Assembly: GCF_019097595.1 (NCBI RefSeq)
Contig: NC_080713.1
Coordinates: 12,910,199-12,974,198 of the forward strand
From: Hemibagrus wyckioides
Taxonomy: Eukaryota; Chordata; Actinopteri; Siluriformes; Bagridae
Reading direction: 5' to 3'
Length of the DNA stretch: 64,000 nucleotides
Program-made: the position numbers and the translations under genes
Notes under the pieces: model-generated
What the model was told of the DNA's origin: nothing
Databases searched by the model: none
The model's input: the letters and a program-made list of their open reading frames with translations, nothing else
In this document: one piece after another, positions 47,115 through 58,449 of the stretch
How the letters are laid out: every line of letters begins with the position of its first letter
How positions within the stretch are numbered: the stretch's first letter is position 1

Positions 47115-47740
47115 TAGCAACAAACTTTAGACCAGGCTCAACAAACGTGCCGAGTGTGGTGCATGTCGCTCTAATGGTTTAGGCTGCATTAATGTTAGAA
47201 ATTAATTCGCTAAGAAGAAGAATAATAAACTAGATTTGTAAAGTTCGTCTCGACAAACTTTGATGTTGGCTTGACGAAGCAAGTAGTCGTAATGTCCGAT
47301 GCTTTTTGGAGACGGGTGAAGAGATTGGATGGCAATATATTTGGTGGAGAGATAAGGTGGAGAGACAAATATATTTGGTAACCTTATCATTAGCCTTAAC
47401 ATGACCATGTTACATAGGGTGCCAATACTTTTGTGATGTCAAAACTTTTGGAACCCTCCACCAATGGAGGTCTATGGGAAAAAATTCCGTTTTGAGCTTC
47501 CGTACCGGGAATACCGGAATTCTGATCACTTATAAAAGTCATAGCACATCTTTCCCGAACGATTTGACACCTCATTCGTGGGTCTACGACAAACGTTGCG
47601 GGACTAGTTATGCATAGCAAGCACCACTAATAATAATAATAATAATAAGTATGAGGAATAGTAATAGTGATGCTTTGCATAGCAAGCACCACTAATAATA
47701 ATAATAATAAGTATGAGGAAGTAGTATAGTAGTTATTCTT
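47115..47740. repeat. Dispersed repeat related to the 22-24 kb family
   Basis: Shares GGGTGCCAATACTTTTG, TTTGACACCTCATTC, GGGTCTACGACAAACGTTGC and TGCATAGCAAGCACCACTAA with 22.0-22.3 and 23.2-23.6 kb, plus AAT runs. Confidence 0.6.
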
Positions 47741-47939
47741 TCTTGGCCAGGAAGATAACTTTCCCTGGAATTAATACATAATTATACTTTCTGTTCGCTG
47801 GACGAACAAATCAAATAATTGTGTTATTGATTCTCTAACAGTCAGTTCTAAAACCCCATTTGAATGTTTATAATTAATTATAACCAGTTATAATTACACT
47901 TAAATATTTAAATTTTGAGCTAAATTCGTTACAAGAAAT

Positions 47940-48900
47940 TCGTTACCTGCTGGAACCTGGGAATCTGCAGCCCAGATTCGGGCCGTTTCTGTGGATTCAC
48001 AATGGAAGATTTCAGGTGGGCTTTTGTCCCAGGAATCATAACTGAGTTAATATTTGGGGCCCCAGATTTCGCTGCCATATAATAAAACTGGTTTAATGGT
48101 GCTGTCAGATATTTTCAGCCACAGTTTAACAGGAACATTGAATTTAGATAGAGGATTCCTGATGCTGTAATAAGCCCTACGAGCCTTTTCAGTCAGATCT
48201 TTCATTGCCAAGGTCAAATTGCCCAGATGCAGAGATTGTCAGACCTAAATAATTATAGCTGTTAGTGTGGCAAATCCAATTTGACAAGGGTGTAAGGGAC
48301 AAGGGTCTTGTGTTCTTAATCTGCTTCACTAGTTCACTAATCTGCTGTTTATAATACTGCAGAATAATTTCCCGAGGTTGCTGCTCACTGTAATGCCCCT
48401 GTAATTATTTAGGTCATATTTGTGACCTTGTTTAAAAATTGTACTGATATAATTTTTTAGGGAAGTGTCTTTATTTTAATAGTAAATTGAATAATTTGAG
48501 AATAGCATCTCTTAGTTTAGGGCAACTATGTTTTAGCATTTCATTGTATATACCATCTAGGCCACAAGACCTTTTTATTTTTTTTCAATTGAAATTGATT
48601 TAATCTTTTCTGTTAATTCATTTAATAATATAGGGGAGTCCAAATGGTTGAACTGATCCTTTATTGTATGTTCCAGGTTGTGGAGATGGGAGGTCAGTTG
48701 TATTTGGTTGGGATTTGGTTCATGTTCAGTATAGAGGTGTCTAAAATGTTCAGTCCAGATGTTTGGGTCATGAATGGGAATATGCTGATCTTTTTTAGGG
48801 GTAATTAAACTGTCCCACAATTCCCAGAATGTGGTGTTGTTGAATGCTTCCCCTTATTGAGCTTTGCTGTCATGTGCTTGGCTCTTTTCCTCTGCAGTAA
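47940..48900 (-). pseudogene. LINE reverse-transcriptase remnants
   Basis: The minus strand gives WTEHFRHLYTEH and PILLNELTEKIKSI (about 48600-48770), CGLDGIYNEMLKH-like text at about 48570-48530, then, after a deletion of the palm, ARRAYYSIRNPLSKFNVPVK and VLLYGSEIWGP (about 48050-48190). Confidence 0.65.
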
Positions 48901-49033
48901 GGATTTGTAGTTTTTGAGATTCTGATGGTAGGCATTTCGTATTAGTTGGTTTAATGGGTCTCTATGTTTTGTGTTAGATAGTAATCTAAGTTTTGTTCTT
49001 CAAGTTTGGCATTCTTTGTCGAACCAGACATTT

Positions 49034-50078
49034 TTAGCTATCTTTTGTGGGTTGTGTATTTTTGTTAGCTGCTCTGTTGCTGAGTTTATACTTTTTTTTA
49101 TCTCCAAATTTCATGCATACAAATGTGTTTAACATGTTTTGGACACGGGTGCTGTGGAGTTCAGCCTCATACTGGGCAGGACTGTCATTTCTCCAGAGGA
49201 ATTTGGTTGAGAGGAAGTAGAGTTTGAGCTTCTGATTTGAACATGGTTGTGGACTGGTGGATTTATTTAAGCTAATAACTATGTGGCTATGGTTAGAAAG
49301 AGGCAGCTGTGGCATTACCATGAAATAGTTAATCTTATTTTGCTCTATATCTGTTATAGCGTAGTCCACAGTGCTGCTGCATAAAGAGGAGTAGTAGGTA
49401 AAATGGCCCAGAGAGTCACCCTTTGTTTTGCCATTAACTATGTATTAACCCATGCTTTTGCATAGCTGTAGGATTTGTTTTCCATTTTTGTTTATTGCAT
49501 TGTTGTAGCTTTGATGTGGTTTAGGTAATATGTTATGATTTGTTTGTATACTGTTTAACTATGTAACTCCAGCTGAACTGATGTAGTCCAGTTCCTTCCC
49601 CGTTCTAGCGTTCAGGTCACCCGTTAACAGTACTGAGCCTAGGGACTGAAACTGAATGATCTCTGACTGTAGTATTGGAAAGATATCCTCATCATGGTAG
49701 GGTGACTGGTGTGGGGGGATATAAATGGCACACAGGTAAATATTCTCATCTGAACAAATTAAATCCTTTTTAAGCGTAATCCAAATATGTGCCCTCCCTT
49801 TTTTACTGCTGAAACATACTGCCAAAGATCATCTTTGAACCAAACAATAATTCCTCCTGAATCCCTGCCATTTTGAACAAGAGGATTTTTTATGGATGGA
49901 ATATATAATTCTCTAAAGTTTAGAGGAGTATAGTCTTTATCTGACTCCATGTCTCCAATAGAATAATTACATCTGAATTATTTACAATATTTACAAAGTC
50001 AGGGTTAGTGCTCTTTTCTCCAAATGAAGAAGAGAACATTCCCTGGATGTTGTAGCTTGTAATTTTTAGCAATGACAT
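49034..50078 (-). pseudogene. LINE apurinic-type endonuclease (ORF2 start)
   Basis: ATG at 50078-50076 opens MSLLKITSYNIQGMF, the usual start of an APE-type endonuclease, and DVIILLE (catalytic Glu) follows. After a frameshift come GRDSGGIIVWFKD, NIYLCAIYIPPHQSPYH, VLLTGDLNARTG (catalytic Asp/Asn) and, after another break, LSNHSHIVISLN in place of the SDH motif. Confidence 0.75.
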
Positions 50079-50339
50079 TGTGACTAACTCAATTTATCAG
50101 AGAAATGAATGTATGATCTTACAACCCAGTTTTGTTGCAAAATGTACCATGTAAATTGGCTAAATATGTAAACAATAAATAAATAAACAATCAACATAAG
50201 TAGATTGCAAAAGAATACGAGGTGAAAGTAATCACATAAATTAGCTAAACTCATGAACCCAATTTACCCAGAAGATCACATAAATTGAAGCATGTTTTTT
50301 TATCTGGCTGAGGTCACTGGGTTCTGATCTACCTCTACC

Positions 50340-51059
50340 GGCCACTGCATCAGAGTAGCTGACTGTTGGGTGGCTGTCTGTCTCTCTCCTCACTGTCTGG
50401 TTGGGTCTGGTGGGGGCTTCTCATGATGGCGTCCTTGATTGTTTTGGCAAAAAGCCGCATGCTGTCCCGATGAATGTGGAGATGATCATACAGGTGCTCG
50501 TGGGTGATCCGCTGATGGTTTGCTATATGCACATTTAACACTGGTGTACAAGTCCTAATGATCTCTGAGTTGACTGCATTAATGATAGATCAAGTGATGT
50601 CTCTGCGGGGCAGAAGTGTGGAGATGATCACTCTGGTGCTGGGGTAAATCCTGGTAGCCATTTTTACTACAGTAATCAGAGATTTAGCTACATCCACATT
50701 TCTGGTGTTTAGGGCATTTGTTCCAGTGTGCAGGATGATGTGTGAAGGCATGCCCAGTACACCCTCTCTCAGCAGGTTCATGGCAGTGTGTAGGGTGGGA
50801 CACCAGAGCTTTCTCACTACCCTCCCTGAGAAAAGCTTTTGTTGGTTGAGGTGGTTTCCATTCGAGTCACAAAGAATGACAATGTTGTCATTTCTCCTCT
50901 GCTCTCTGTTGGTTTTAGTGGGTGGTCTTGTGGTAGGTGGATAGCTCTGCCTTCTTTTGCTGTCCCTCCTTTGGGTGCTAGATGCCTGAGGGGTTTCAGG
51001 GGTATAGGTTTTTGTGTGTGGTCACTATTTGCTGTTAAGGTGTCTGATGATTCCATTGT
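50340..51059 (-). pseudogene. LINE ORF1 SGNH-esterase domain
   Basis: Block I reads VILCDSNGNHL (about 50889-50857; nucleophile Ser in CDSNG) in a frame shifted from the preceding MTTLSFF frame. Then RKLWCPTLHTAMNLL, PSHIILHTGTNALNTRN (block III-like, about 50740-50700), VIISTLLPRRD and YDHLHIHRDS (block V, Asp and His, about 50490-50460). The active-site residues are kept although the frame is broken. Confidence 0.7.
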
Positions 51060-51063
51060 TTAA

Positions 51064-51694
51064 CCCTTAGGAGTCAGCAGGTGTTGAAGAAGTTCTGCCA
51101 TGTCCTGACATTTGTGTATTTTTCAGTTACTTATAAACATATAAATGGTTAAAGTCTGATTACACTGTATTCAGCACAAACTGGGCTACAATAATATGTG
51201 AGCAGCATATATGTACAAGTTTGTATATTGGAGAAAATAACAGTTATGCATGATTATTGAAAATAACAAAAAATAAGTCACTGAAATAAGACCACAAAAC
51301 ACATTCATAACTGTGTACAAGACTTTTGTGACCTGGAGTTTTTACTTCAAAATGATGTGACAATCATCCTGCTCACTTATCCACAGAAAACATTTAAATT
51401 TTCTAAGACACTTTTTGTTTAGAAAGGCCATATGCGAGGAGGCGTGAATGATCATGAATAATGCTGTAATTCACACCAGAGAAGACAAAGACCCGCATAA
51501 TGAGCTGCATAATTACCCCTTTCCGTCAGGTATGTAACTGAGGAAAGTACTACAAGAAAATAATTTGAGGACAAAAACATATTTCTTTGTAGTTTATTTA
51601 GAATAACTCAAGATTCACTTGTAAGAAGTTCAAGATAAATAAAAAGTGTAAAAACAGACATTCAGGGTAAAATGGTACAAACAAAAACAGTGTA

Positions 51695-51785
<91 letters not shown>

Positions 51786-52404
51786 CTGTCCAAAAACATA
51801 CATGCAGGGTAAAACTGCAACAGGAACAGTGCAAAATAAAAACTGAAAAAAATAGACATTCAGGGAAAAACAGTGCAAGATAAAAAAACTGTGCAAAAAC
51901 ATACATGCAGGATAAAACTGCAACAGCAAGCTGGTGTCCGGGGGGTGTGGCCTTGTATGTGAATAGCGTGTGGGCGTGTCCTGCCTCAGGTAATTATCAG
52001 ATAATGAAGTGCGAAAGAAACTCTGTGCCTCTCCTTGGTTTTACACGGATTACATAAACTGAGAATGTTTGTAGACCCTTTAAGCTTTCTATAGATATAT
52101 TTCTCATATCTGTGTGTGCAGTATTTGTGGAGTTTCAGTTCATTTTAGTGACGTGTTTCAAAAATATTTTCGCGGAGACTGAGACGGCTGAAAGCACACC
52201 CTGTATATTTTCTTTATTTTACAAAAGCACAATGTTTTGTGGATATTGTGAGTGTACATAAATAAAAGTAGACCCTTTACAGATTGAAATGATGTACTAC
52301 ATTTATGTGTATGATCAAAAATGACGGAGCATTTTAAGTTCTTTTCACGGTTACCAGAAAAAAATGCAAGTATTCCTGCCGGCAGGATTGCCGACTCCTA
52401 AGGG
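51064..52404. mobile_element. piggyBac-like non-autonomous transposon, 1,341 bp
   Basis: Begins CCCTTAGGAGTCAGCAG and ends with the inverse GCCGACTCCTAAGGG. It is flanked on both sides by TTAA (51060-51063 and 52405-52408), the piggyBac target duplication. 12 terminal bases are perfectly inverted. No transposase frame is present. It holds an 84-bp AT microsatellite and is inserted in ORF1 of the minus-strand LINE. Confidence 0.9.
51697..51780. repeat. AT microsatellite within the piggyBac-like element
   Basis: About 42 uninterrupted AT units. Confidence 0.95.
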
Positions 52405-53067
52405 TTAAATCTGGTTGGGAATTATGTTTTATATCTTCTGGTCGTCTCTCTAGAATCTGACCATGCTGTTCTCTTTTCAGTAGTTCCTCTCTCGTTCTTC
52501 TCAGCTCCTGCTGCAGCTCCATGCTGTACTGGTCTCTCCTGAACAACTCCTCCTTTACATTTCTCAGTTCCTGTCTCAGCTCATGGTTGGTCTCTTCCAG
52601 GCATCTGACAGCAGAGAAGAGCTGTTGAAGCTGATCCATGATCGTGTGGCTGGTCAGGTTTTGGAGCTGACCAAGTTGATTGGTGTTTTTTTAAAAAAAA
52701 AATGTAATAGTCATGTTCCAGGTCGGTGATGCTGTCTCTCAGGGCTTTGTTTCTGATAGAAGCAGGAGTATCATTGTTTCTATCTGCTGGAGAGGTGCTG
52801 GAGCAGGACTCTATCTTGGTGAGTGGTGGGGTGTGGAGCACCTCTTCTTGTCTGCTTTTTTTCATCAGAATCCTTCTTAAACTTTTGTGCCTCTATTTTA
52901 AAGAGATGGAAATTCCCCTGGAATTCTCTAAGACTGGCCTCTGTCTCCTGGACCATGACTGTCTCATTGTGGTAGAAGTTGACTGTCAGCCGAGTCTCTC
53001 TCTCTCTTTCTTTCTAGAGTGAGCTGTCTGCCTTTGCTGATACTGATTTTCTGATACAGGTCATGGT
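52334..53067 (-). pseudogene. LINE ORF1 N-terminal part with coiled coil
   Basis: The minus strand gives MDQLQQLFSAVRCLEETNHE, LRQELRNVKEELFRRDQYSM and LQQELRRTREELLKREQ, a clear heptad coiled coil at 52420-52640. It is preceded by a TPPLTKIESCSSTSPADRNN stretch. Its start lies beyond the gypsy insertion at 57832-57962. Its continuation lies past the piggyBac-like element. Confidence 0.65.
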
Positions 53068-53388
53068 TGTAACCACAGACTCGGGAGGCAGGGAGAGAAT
53101 CCAAAACCGTCTTTTTTATTTCTTGAAACAACTGAGGTTGCAGAGGAAGAAACGAAAACAAAAACATAAACTCAGGCAAATAAGAATGCAGGAAACGTAA
53201 CTTAGGCAATAAGAGCCACAGACAGAACTGAAACACGCATGTCACTATTAAATAGTCTTAATACTCGCCGCTGTCCTCGGCGAGTAAGCGCTTTAAATAC
53301 GCGCTTGAGATAGAGTGCAGGTGGAGGTGATTACAAGTCAGGTGATTGTGAGCGTGGGAGCATGGTTGAGGTTGGCGTGCCCGTGACA
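53068..53388 (-). repeat. 3' LTR of the first gypsy element
   Basis: 321 bp. TATTTAAA on the minus strand (53299-53292) and GGCGAGTATT beginning 30 bases downstream (53269-53260). Confidence 0.93.
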
Positions 53389-53399
53389 GTACCACCCCC

Positions 53400-53640
53400 C
53401 CCACGGGCGTCTCCAGACGTCCGAGAGTAACGACGGGGGCGACCGCGGCCTCTGGGAGCGGGTCGATCTGGGCGGCGCTGATGGAACTCAGCGAGCAGCG
53501 CTGGATCGAGGATGTCCTCTCGGTCCACCCAAGATCTTTCCTCGGGACCGTACCCCTCCCAGTCGATTAGATATTGCAGACGGCTGCCGCATTGTCTGGA
53601 GTTCATAACCTCTCGGACCTGGTAGACAGAGCTGTCTGCG
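53400..53640 (-). pseudogene. gypsy 1 chromodomain
   Basis: The minus strand gives [20 protein letters not shown] and [20 protein letters not shown], the aromatic-rich chromodomain that follows integrase in chromoviruses and is thought to guide integration to particular chromatin. Confidence 0.85.
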
Positions 53641-55073
53641 TCGATCTCGGGCGGCGACGAGATCTAAGGCTCTGTGGGAGGGGAGAGAACAGGGTTAGAA
53701 TACGGTTTGAGAAGAGAAACATGGAACGTGGGAGAGATCCGAAGTGCGCAGGGAGGACGAGCTCATATGAGACGTCATCAATACGCCTCTGGACGTCGAA
53801 GGGACCAATGTAGCGGGGACTGAGCTTTCTACAGGGAAGTTTCAGGCGGAGGTCCCGTGTAGAAAGCCAGACTCGATCGGCCGGCTGGTAGCTTGGCGTC
53901 TCCCTGTGCTTTGTGTCAGCTTGCATCTTCTGCCAGCGGACAGCACGGCGCAGGTGGACGTGCGCCGATGCCCAGACCCTCTCACTCTCTCGGAACCAGT
54001 GGTCGATGGTTGGTACTTCGGTCGGTTCGCCGGACCACGGGAACAAAGGTGGCTGGTAACCGAGTATGCATTGAAAGGGAGTGAGCCCCGTGGCGAAGGG
54101 AGTTTTGCGCATACTTGGCCCAGGGCAGGTATTGGTTCCAATCATGTTGGTGGTCCCGGCAGTATGCTCTGAGGTAGTGCCCGATCTCTTGGATCTTTCT
54201 TTCCGTTTGGCCGTTGGATTGCGGATGGTAACCTGAAGATAAGCTCATTGATACCCCTAGTTGTTCTAGGAACCCACGCCACACCCTGGAGGTGAATTGG
54301 GGCCCTCTGTCTGATACAATGTCCTCAGGGATGCCAAAATGTTTGAACACTTGGTGGAAGAGGGCTTTAGTGGTCTCCATGGCTGTGAGTAGGCCTTTAA
54401 GGGGTATGAGCTTGCATGCCTTAGAGAACCGATCTACCACGACGAGGATGGTGGTGAAGCCATCTGATGTGGGTAGATTGGTGATGAAGTCAACTCCTAG
54501 GTGAGACCTTGGTCGGTGGGGAATCGGGAGTGGCATGAGTTTCCCTTCCGGTAGATGGCGCGGCATGGAAATGACGGCGCAAACGGAGCATCCTTTCACG
54601 AACTGGCTAACGTCACTGTTCATGTTTGGCCACCAATACCTGTTTTGGAGGAGTGAGAGGGTGCGCTGTCTGCCCGGATGGCCAGAGCCCGGTGAAGCGT
54701 GTACTGAGTCCAGGAGAGCAAGACAAAGTGATGTTGGAACATACATTTTGTCTTCTGGACCTCCCAGCGGAGCAGGTTCTGCAGTGGTGGCGGCACGAAT
54801 GTCCTCATCCAACATCCAGAGGATGGGACAAACAAATAAGTCTGGTGGGAGTACTGGTTCATGTTCCTCTGGTTGGGGGTCCAGTGAGTACATCCGGGAA
54901 AGCGCGTCGGCCTTGGTGTTTTTATTGCCGGGGCGATAGGAGACCGTGAATCTGAATCGGGTAAAGAAGAGCACCCAGTGCGCTTGCCGCGGATTAAGGC
55001 ACTTGGCCTCTTTGAGGTACTGAAGATTTTTGTGGTCTGTGATTACTTCAAAGGGGTGAATTGCCCCTTCCAA
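53603..55073 (-). pseudogene. gypsy 1 RNase H end and integrase
   Basis: The 363-codon frame at 53982-55073 runs from the RNase H end ([32 protein letters not shown]) through the H2C2 zinc finger ([13 protein letters not shown]) to the integrase core with [23 protein letters not shown] and QSNGQTER, so the DDE residues are present. It then shifts frame near 54145 into the 180-codon C-terminal frame (SLRHGAHSL, then [16 protein letters not shown]). Confidence 0.88.
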
Positions 55074-55079
55074 CCAGTG

Positions 55080-56300
55080 CTGCCACTCTTCCAGCGCCAG
55101 CTTAATTGCTAATAACTCGCGATTCCCGATGTCGTAGTTTTGCTCCGCCGGGGTTAGCTTTTTGGAAAAAAAGGTGCATGGACGGAGTGCAAAGGGATCA
55201 CCTCCTCATTGTGATAGTACCACCCCTACCCCCAGTGCAGAAGCATCTACTTCTAATATGAAGGGTTGGTTGGGATTGGGATGATTTAGGATAGGTGCGG
55301 AGCAGAAGGCGGCTTTCAGCAGTTGGAAGGCTTCGACCGGGGGACTTGTCCATTTTAGTGTTTTAGGCTGTCCACATAATAATGCAGTGATGGGTGCTGT
55401 GTGCATACTGTAATTACGGATGAAACGACGGTAGAAATTCGCGAACCCTAAGAAGCGCGGTAGCTCCTTAACAGATTGTGGTTGCGGCCAATTCTTAACT
55501 GCTGCTACCTTCGATTGGTCCATCCTGATACCTTTTGAGGAAATGATGTAACCCAGGAACTGAACCACTGTCTGGTGGAACTCACACTTCTCTAACTTGA
55601 GGAAGAGATGGTGATGGCAGAGGCGCTCGAGTACCTGTCGGACGTGGTGAATGTGCTCTGACCGGCTTGGGGAGTAAATCAGAATGTTGTCGATATACAC
55701 GATAACGAACCGGTGGAGCATGTCACAGAAGATTTCGTTCATAAAGTTTTGAAAAACTGCCGGCGCGTTGGGCATGACCATGTCCGTAGGGCATGACCGT
55801 AGGGCATGACTAGGTACTTGTAGTGCCCCGATGGTTAATTAAATGCCGTCTTCCATTCATCTCCTCGCTTGATGCGGATGAGGTTGTACGTGCTTCTTAG
55901 ATCCAGCTTAGAGAAGACGCGAGCCCCACGTAGCTCTTCGAGTGCAGCTGGGACCAGGGGTAAGGGGTAAGCGAATTTCACAGTCTGAATGTTCAGATTC
56001 CAGTAATCAATACACGGTCGAAGCCTGCCATCCTTTTTCCCCACAAAGAAGAAGCTGGATGGTGACAGAGAGGTAGAAGCACGGATGAACCCCTGGCGAA
56101 GTGCCTCCTTGATGTACTCATCCATGGCCTTATGTTCCGGGACAAACAGCGGATATATGCGCCCCTTGGGCATCTTAGCATCAGGCAGATGCAGATGCAA
56201 GATCCACTGCACAATCCCAGGATCGATGTGGGGGAAGCTTAGTGGCTGCAGCTTTGCTGAACACATCGGCATATGCGCGATATTCAGAAGGAAGGTCCAC
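55080..56300 (-). pseudogene. gypsy 1 reverse transcriptase
   Basis: RT blocks in order: [49 protein letters not shown] (motif A), then a frame break near 55835. Next comes [28 protein letters not shown] (catalytic box YIDN rather than YIDD), [21 protein letters not shown]. Short repeated copies of GTAGGGCATGAC around 55786-55810 mark the frame break. Confidence 0.87.
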
Positions 56301-57440
56301 CTTGGCACACGTTGGAGGGCTCTCGATGTTCGTCGATCCCAGGAGAACCAGTTTAAGTGTTGGGGCAGGAAGCGCGCGGAGGCAAGAGTTGAGGCAGTAA
56401 TCGCTCCATTGCTTGATATGCCCGGTACTCCAGCGAATTTCCCTGGATGGTCGTGATCTGGATGCACCCAAGTCGAACAATACTCTGACAAGGTGAGAAT
56501 GGGAGCCATACATTAATGTGGCATCATGATAACACAGATTATGGAGTACAGAACTGAGTTGGAGGGTACTCACCACTGGGCACGGAGGACGGACAGGGCA
56601 GGTGGAGATGGAGTGACCGGATTCTCTGCAGTACAGGCAGAGACCCTGTTGGAGCCAGTGCCGACGTTCCCTCACGGACAGATGGTATTTGTCAGTCTGC
56701 ATCGGCTCAGGAGTGGAGAAATCCTCACGGGATGAGGTATCAGAGCAGGCGTTCCCCGTACAGGCGACTGCAACGTGATGTTGAGACACGGTCTGCACCT
56801 TCAACATGAAAGACTCCAGGCTGGCTGTGTCATCATAAATCGCCACCTGCCGTCTGATCTCAGGCTGTAAACCCCGCTGGTAAGCCGCGAGCAGCGCTGC
56901 CTCATTCCAGCCACTTGATGCCGCCAGCAAGCCGCGAGCAGCGCTGCCTCATTCCAGCCACTTGATGCCGCCAGTGTGCGGAAGTGCAGCATGTACTCGC
57001 GGATGGTTTTCTTCCCTTGCCGCAGCTCATCATGCACCGAGAGAGCGGAGGCATTTGCTCCGAAGACTGCCTTGAAGTGTGCCAGGAAACTAGTCAGGGA
57101 GGTGAATACTGGACTCTCAGATGTCCATAACGCCTCCGCCCAGCGTCAGGCCTCACCGGACAGCAGCGACAGGATGAAGGCGATTTTAACGCGGTCATCG
57201 GGGAACTGATGGGGAACCACATCGAAGCACAGGTGGCACTGCATAACAAATCCAGCACATTCTGATACCTCACCCGAAAACTGCGCAGGTTTGGCCACGG
57301 GACAGGCCGGAGGAACCGTCATGGACAGTATGGCCTGTTCTAGCGAGGCCGCCAGTGCAGCCACCGGATCAGGTGTAGGAGACGGACCGGGTTGAGGCTG
57401 CTCAGGGGGTGGTGTGCCATCATGCTGGCCTTCCATCTTG
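56181..57440 (-). pseudogene. gypsy 1 gag and protease region
   Basis: Starts near 57436 (MEGQHDGTPPPEQPQPGPS), then KPAQFSGEVSECAGF and CHLCFDVVPHQFPDDRVKIA. A zinc knuckle CLYCRESGHSISTCP lies near 56615-56660, and a protease-like [12 protein letters not shown] (D-L-G for DSG/DTG) near 56450-56490. A 47-bp tandem duplication at 56882-56974 shifts the gag frame. Confidence 0.83.
56882..56974. repeat. 47-bp tandem duplication in gag
   Basis: Copy 1 at 56882-56928 and copy 2 at 56929-56974 (AAGCCGCGAGCAGCGCTGCC...) are identical apart from the last base. 47 is not divisible by 3, so it frameshifts gag. Confidence 0.93.
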
Positions 57441-57472
57441 CAGGTAGGACCCCGTTTGTAGCTGATTTTCAG

Positions 57473-57482
57473 GGCGAGTATT
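57473..57482 (-). other. Primer-binding site of gypsy 1 (self-priming type)
   Basis: Minus-strand AATACTCGCC, two bases inside the 5' LTR, is exactly complementary to minus-strand GGCGAGTATT in the LTR (57711-57702 and 53269-53260). No match to a common tRNA 3' end such as TGG... was seen. Confidence 0.7.
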
Positions 57483-57484
57483 TC

Positions 57485-57831
57485 TGTAACCACAGACTTG
57501 GGAGGCAGACTTGGGAGGCAGACTTTGGATTCTTGGGAGAATCCAAAACCATCTTTTTTATTTCTTGAAACAACTGAGGTTGCAGAGGAAGAAACGAAAA
57601 CAAAAACATAAACTCAGGCAAATAAGAATGCAGGAAATCTAACTTAGGCAATAAGACCCACAGACAGAACTGAAACACGCACGTCATTATTAAATAGTCT
57701 TAATACTCGCCACTGTCCTCGGCAAGTAAGCACTTTAAATACGCGCCGTGAGATAGAGTGCAGGTGGAGGTGATTAAAAGTCAGGTGATTGTGAGCGTGG
57801 GAGCGTGGTTGAGGTTGGCGTGCCCGTGACA
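57485..57831 (-). repeat. 5' LTR of the first gypsy element
   Basis: 347 bp. TATTTAAA on the minus strand at 57741-57734; predicted transcript start GGCGAGTATT at 57711. It carries a short local duplication (CTTGGGAGGCAGA) absent from the other LTR. Confidence 0.93.
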
Positions 57832-58024
57832 ATGGTAGTGCAGAAGGTGGTGTGCCATACTACTGGATTGTCGGTAAAGAAGAGCAGGTTACACTGTATT
57901 CTGTCATCTTCTGGTCCACTGTAGTCAGAGAGTAGCACCTCTGGGTTCTGTCTCATCTGCATTTCTTTAAAATTTTATTGTAAAGTTGAATTGTGTTGTA
58001 TTTTTTATCTCTGAAAAAAAAAAT

Positions 58025-58203
58025 CCATTCTCTCTCGCTCTCTCTCTGTGTCTCTCTCTCTCACTGTGTGTCTATCTCTCTCTTTCTGTCTCTGTCTCTC
58101 TCTCTGTCTCTGTTTGTGTCTGTCTCCCTCTCCCTCTCTCTCTCTCTGTGTGTCTCTCTCTCGCACTGTGTGTGTGTGTCTCTCTCTCTCACTGTGTGTG
58201 TGT

Positions 58204-58236
<33 letters not shown>
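58025..58236. repeat. TC/TG-rich microsatellite
   Basis: Long imperfect TC array with TG interruptions just upstream, in element orientation, of the minus-strand LINE. Confidence 0.93.
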
Positions 58237-58240
<4 letters not shown>

Positions 58241-58449
58241 CTAGCCCAAACATGTGCCAGAATGACAATTCCTCTGTGTACAAAGTTAGGTCCACAATGA
58301 CCATAATGATATTGTTTGTTAAATGTTAGATTCTAAACTTTATTTTACTCATTATCTGAATTTACTCAGAAAAGTCAAGAGTCCTAACAATGAATACTTT
58401 AAATAATTTATGATTTAGTGCCTCAGCCATTTTGCGAAGGTTGTGTTCA

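Larger units (their letters stand above)
53068..57831 (-). mobile_element. Complete sushi-like (chromovirus) Ty3/gypsy element
   Basis: 4,764 bp with LTRs at 53068-53388 (321 bp) and 57485-57831 (347 bp) that start TGTCACGGGCACGCC and end CTGTGGTTACA on the minus strand, flanked by a perfect ATGGT duplication. Order: gag with zinc knuckle, protease/RT, RNase H, integrase, chromodomain. A primer-site-like AATACTCGCC lies 2 bases inside the 5' LTR. A polypurine tract (plus-strand CCACCCCCCCC) lies beside the 3' LTR. Several frame breaks and a YIDN in place of YIDD indicate it is inactive. Confidence 0.95.
47940..57965 (-). mobile_element. Esterase-type LINE (CR1/L2-like), split by two later insertions
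   Basis: One minus-strand non-LTR retrotransposon runs from about 57965 down to about 47940, interrupted at 53068-57831 (gypsy) and 51064-52404 (piggyBac-like). Order in its own direction: ORF1 N-terminal part (57832-57962, then 52640-53067), coiled coil (52400-52640), SGNH-type esterase (50350-51059), ORF2 endonuclease starting at 50078, RT remnants and a C-terminal YGSEIWGP block at about 48060. The central RT, including the catalytic box, is deleted between about 48540 and 48300. An SGNH esterase in ORF1 is known from CR1/L2-group LINEs; the exact clade was not fixed. Confidence 0.7.

Noticed and set aside
51598..51929. YIYIYI membrane-like frames
   Set aside because: Translation of the AT microsatellite in the piggyBac-like element; the apparent hydrophobic segments are artefacts.
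57986..58329. Overlapping Ser/Leu/Cys-rich frames
   Set aside because: Translation of the TC/TG microsatellite.
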